A stretch of DNA of 5,678 nt from Alphaproteobacteria bacterium (GTDB taxonomy: Bacteria; Pseudomonadota; Alphaproteobacteria; RF32; UBA3637): assembly GCA_017632555.1 (NCBI GenBank), contig JAGBRF010000005.1, positions 1-5,678 of the forward strand. Direction: 5' to 3'. Of this stretch, positions 5,584-5,678 are shown one piece after another. Made by a program: the position numbers and the translations under genes. The notes under the pieces were generated by a model. The model was not told the DNA's origin. It searched no databases and saw only the letters and a program-made list of their open reading frames with translations. The first letter of the stretch is position 1. Each line of letters opens with the position of its first letter.

Positions 5584-5678
5584 ATGATACGCTTATTCAC
5601 GGGCTTGGAATTGCCTGAAGATATTCGTGAGCACATCTATACTTTACGTGGCGGTGTGCCTATGGCGCATTGGGTGGA
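5584..5678 (+). CDS. thpR: RNA 2',3'-cyclic phosphodiesterase ThpR (LigT family), N-terminal 31 residues
   Basis: The right edge cuts this gene after 31 full codons. The visible part reads MIRLFTGLELPEDIRE, then LRGGVPMAHWV at 21-31. This closely follows the N-terminus of bacterial 2'-5' RNA ligase-like proteins, typically M-R-L-F-x-A-L-x-L-P, a helix, then G...W near residue 30. The two HxTx catalytic motifs that would prove it lie beyond the edge. The family opens RNA 2',3'-cyclic phosphates to 2'-phosphates and ligates 2'-5' RNA in vitro; its cellular role is unclear. A thpR gene beside an SGNH esterase is common in Alphaproteobacteria, which supports the call. The start is supported by AGGGG nine bases upstream. 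Confidence 0.75.
   Translation, partial: MIRLFTGLELPEDIREHIYTLRGGVPMAHWV

Noticed and set aside
1..5678. Search for an undescribed system, mobile element, CRISPR array, tRNA or rRNA
   Set aside because: Every coding stretch belongs to a known housekeeping family. The spacers are short, and I saw no spaced direct repeats, terminal repeats or tRNA-like folds.

Overview
The window looks like chromosomal housekeeping DNA from an AT-rich alphaproteobacterium. Two lines of evidence support this. The gene neighbours are secB, a Tim44-like membrane protein, mltA and an Smr-domain protein, a set that travels together in Alphaproteobacteria. A def-fmt-truA cluster and an SGNH esterase next to thpR are also common in that class. 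The low GC (by eye), the A/T-rich control regions and the tightly packed genes suggest a host-associated or streamlined lineage; I cannot name the genus. I see no mobile element, CRISPR array, tRNA or rRNA, and nothing that looks like horizontal transfer.

Layout. Positions 1-1964 hold a minus-strand operon read as timA-like, then mltA, then an Smr-domain gene that runs off the left edge. A 156-base divergent control region (1965-2120) separates it from secB on the plus strand. This region holds a good promoter for secB, a weaker candidate for the leftward operon, and a perfect 8+8 inverted repeat at the expected secB transcription start. secB converges on truA, and a single strong hairpin with T-tracts on both sides lies between them (2640-2667). 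Positions 2666-4841 hold the second minus-strand operon, def-fmt-truA, whose last stop codon touches the hairpin. Beyond a short divergent spacer (4842-4908), a secreted SGNH/GDSL esterase and the start of thpR run on the plus strand to the right edge. No stretch over 300 bases lacks a gene.

How the genes fit together. The left half concerns the cell envelope and protein export: SecB keeps preproteins unfolded for SecA, the Tim44-like protein is membrane anchored, and MltA is a murein hydrolase lipoprotein. The right half concerns translation: Fmt formylates initiator Met-tRNA, Def removes the formyl group from new proteins, and TruA makes pseudouridines in the tRNA anticodon arm. Three of the four minus-strand junctions are one-base TAATG overlaps, each with a Shine-Dalgarno-like site inside the upstream gene, which points to translational coupling. 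All complete genes keep their expected key residues, so I find no pseudogene and no clear novel system. The points most worth checking are the inverted repeat before secB, the lysine/glutamate-rich N-terminal tail of SecB, and the start codon of the esterase.
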